A program made the translations under genes and the position numbers. The notes below the pieces were generated by a model that did not search any database, was not told the DNA's origin, and saw only the letters and a list, made by a program, of their open reading frames with translations. DNA of 5,460 nucleotides. It comes from Kiritimatiellia bacterium (GTDB lineage: Bacteria > Verrucomicrobiota > Kiritimatiellia > RFP12 > UBA1067). The stretch lies in contig JAFXEA010000033.1 in assembly GCA_017521065.1 (NCBI GenBank), positions 1 through 5,460 on the forward strand, in the 5' to 3' direction. The first letter of the stretch is position 1; the number at the start of each line of letters is the position of its first letter. Positions 5,435 to 5,460 of this stretch are shown piece after piece.

Positions 5435-5460
5435 TATAAAAAGCGTTATGTTTTATGCTA

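Overview
The window reads as a bacterial chromosome segment in which every supported gene lies on the minus strand, so transcription runs from high to low coordinates. In that order it holds folB (dihydroneopterin aldolase), icd (NADP-type isocitrate dehydrogenase), a 105-bp intergenic region with a candidate promoter and a start-codon hairpin, a small secreted protein of unknown function, two tandem secreted SUMF1/FGE-like proteins, and the first 197 codons of a membrane acyltransferase 3 family protein that runs off the left edge. There is no RNA gene, insertion sequence, CRISPR array or gene-free stretch over 300 bases.

Organism: the secreted proteins with an N-terminal beta-rich domain, a YMVVD...LPGGLL linker and a C-terminal FGE-sulfatase domain resemble a type I associate with gut members of the PVC group, especially Kiritimatiellota/Verrucomicrobiota. 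Strong GGAGG-like ribosome binding sites and sigma70-like promoters fit an ordinary Gram-negative-type bacterium. The phylum is inferred from family resemblance, not demonstrated.

Right part (about 3690-5460): housekeeping genes. A good promoter (TTGACC, 18 bp, TATATT with extended TGG) drives folB, and icd follows after 65 bp. FolB keeps its catalytic Glu, Tyr and Lys. Icd keeps the substrate-binding and NADP-selecting residues of the E. coli enzyme. A 9-bp GC-rich hairpin sits across the icd stop codon.

Left part (1 to about 3620): a compact predicted operon with gene gaps of 15, 11 and 18 bp, each holding a clear Shine-Dalgarno. It encodes three exported proteins (87, 456 and 437 aa) and an inner-membrane acyltransferase, which suggests a cell-envelope or extracellular job. 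Both SUMF1-like proteins lack the two copper-binding cysteines of true formylglycine-generating enzymes, so they should not be annotated as sulfatase activators; binding or structural roles are more likely.

The most distinctive non-coding feature is a perfect 9-bp inverted repeat at the operon's first gene. In RNA it would pair the AUG into a stem and put the Shine-Dalgarno in the loop. Because the predicted promoter would start RNA inside the 5' arm, the hairpin may form only on read-through transcripts coming from icd.
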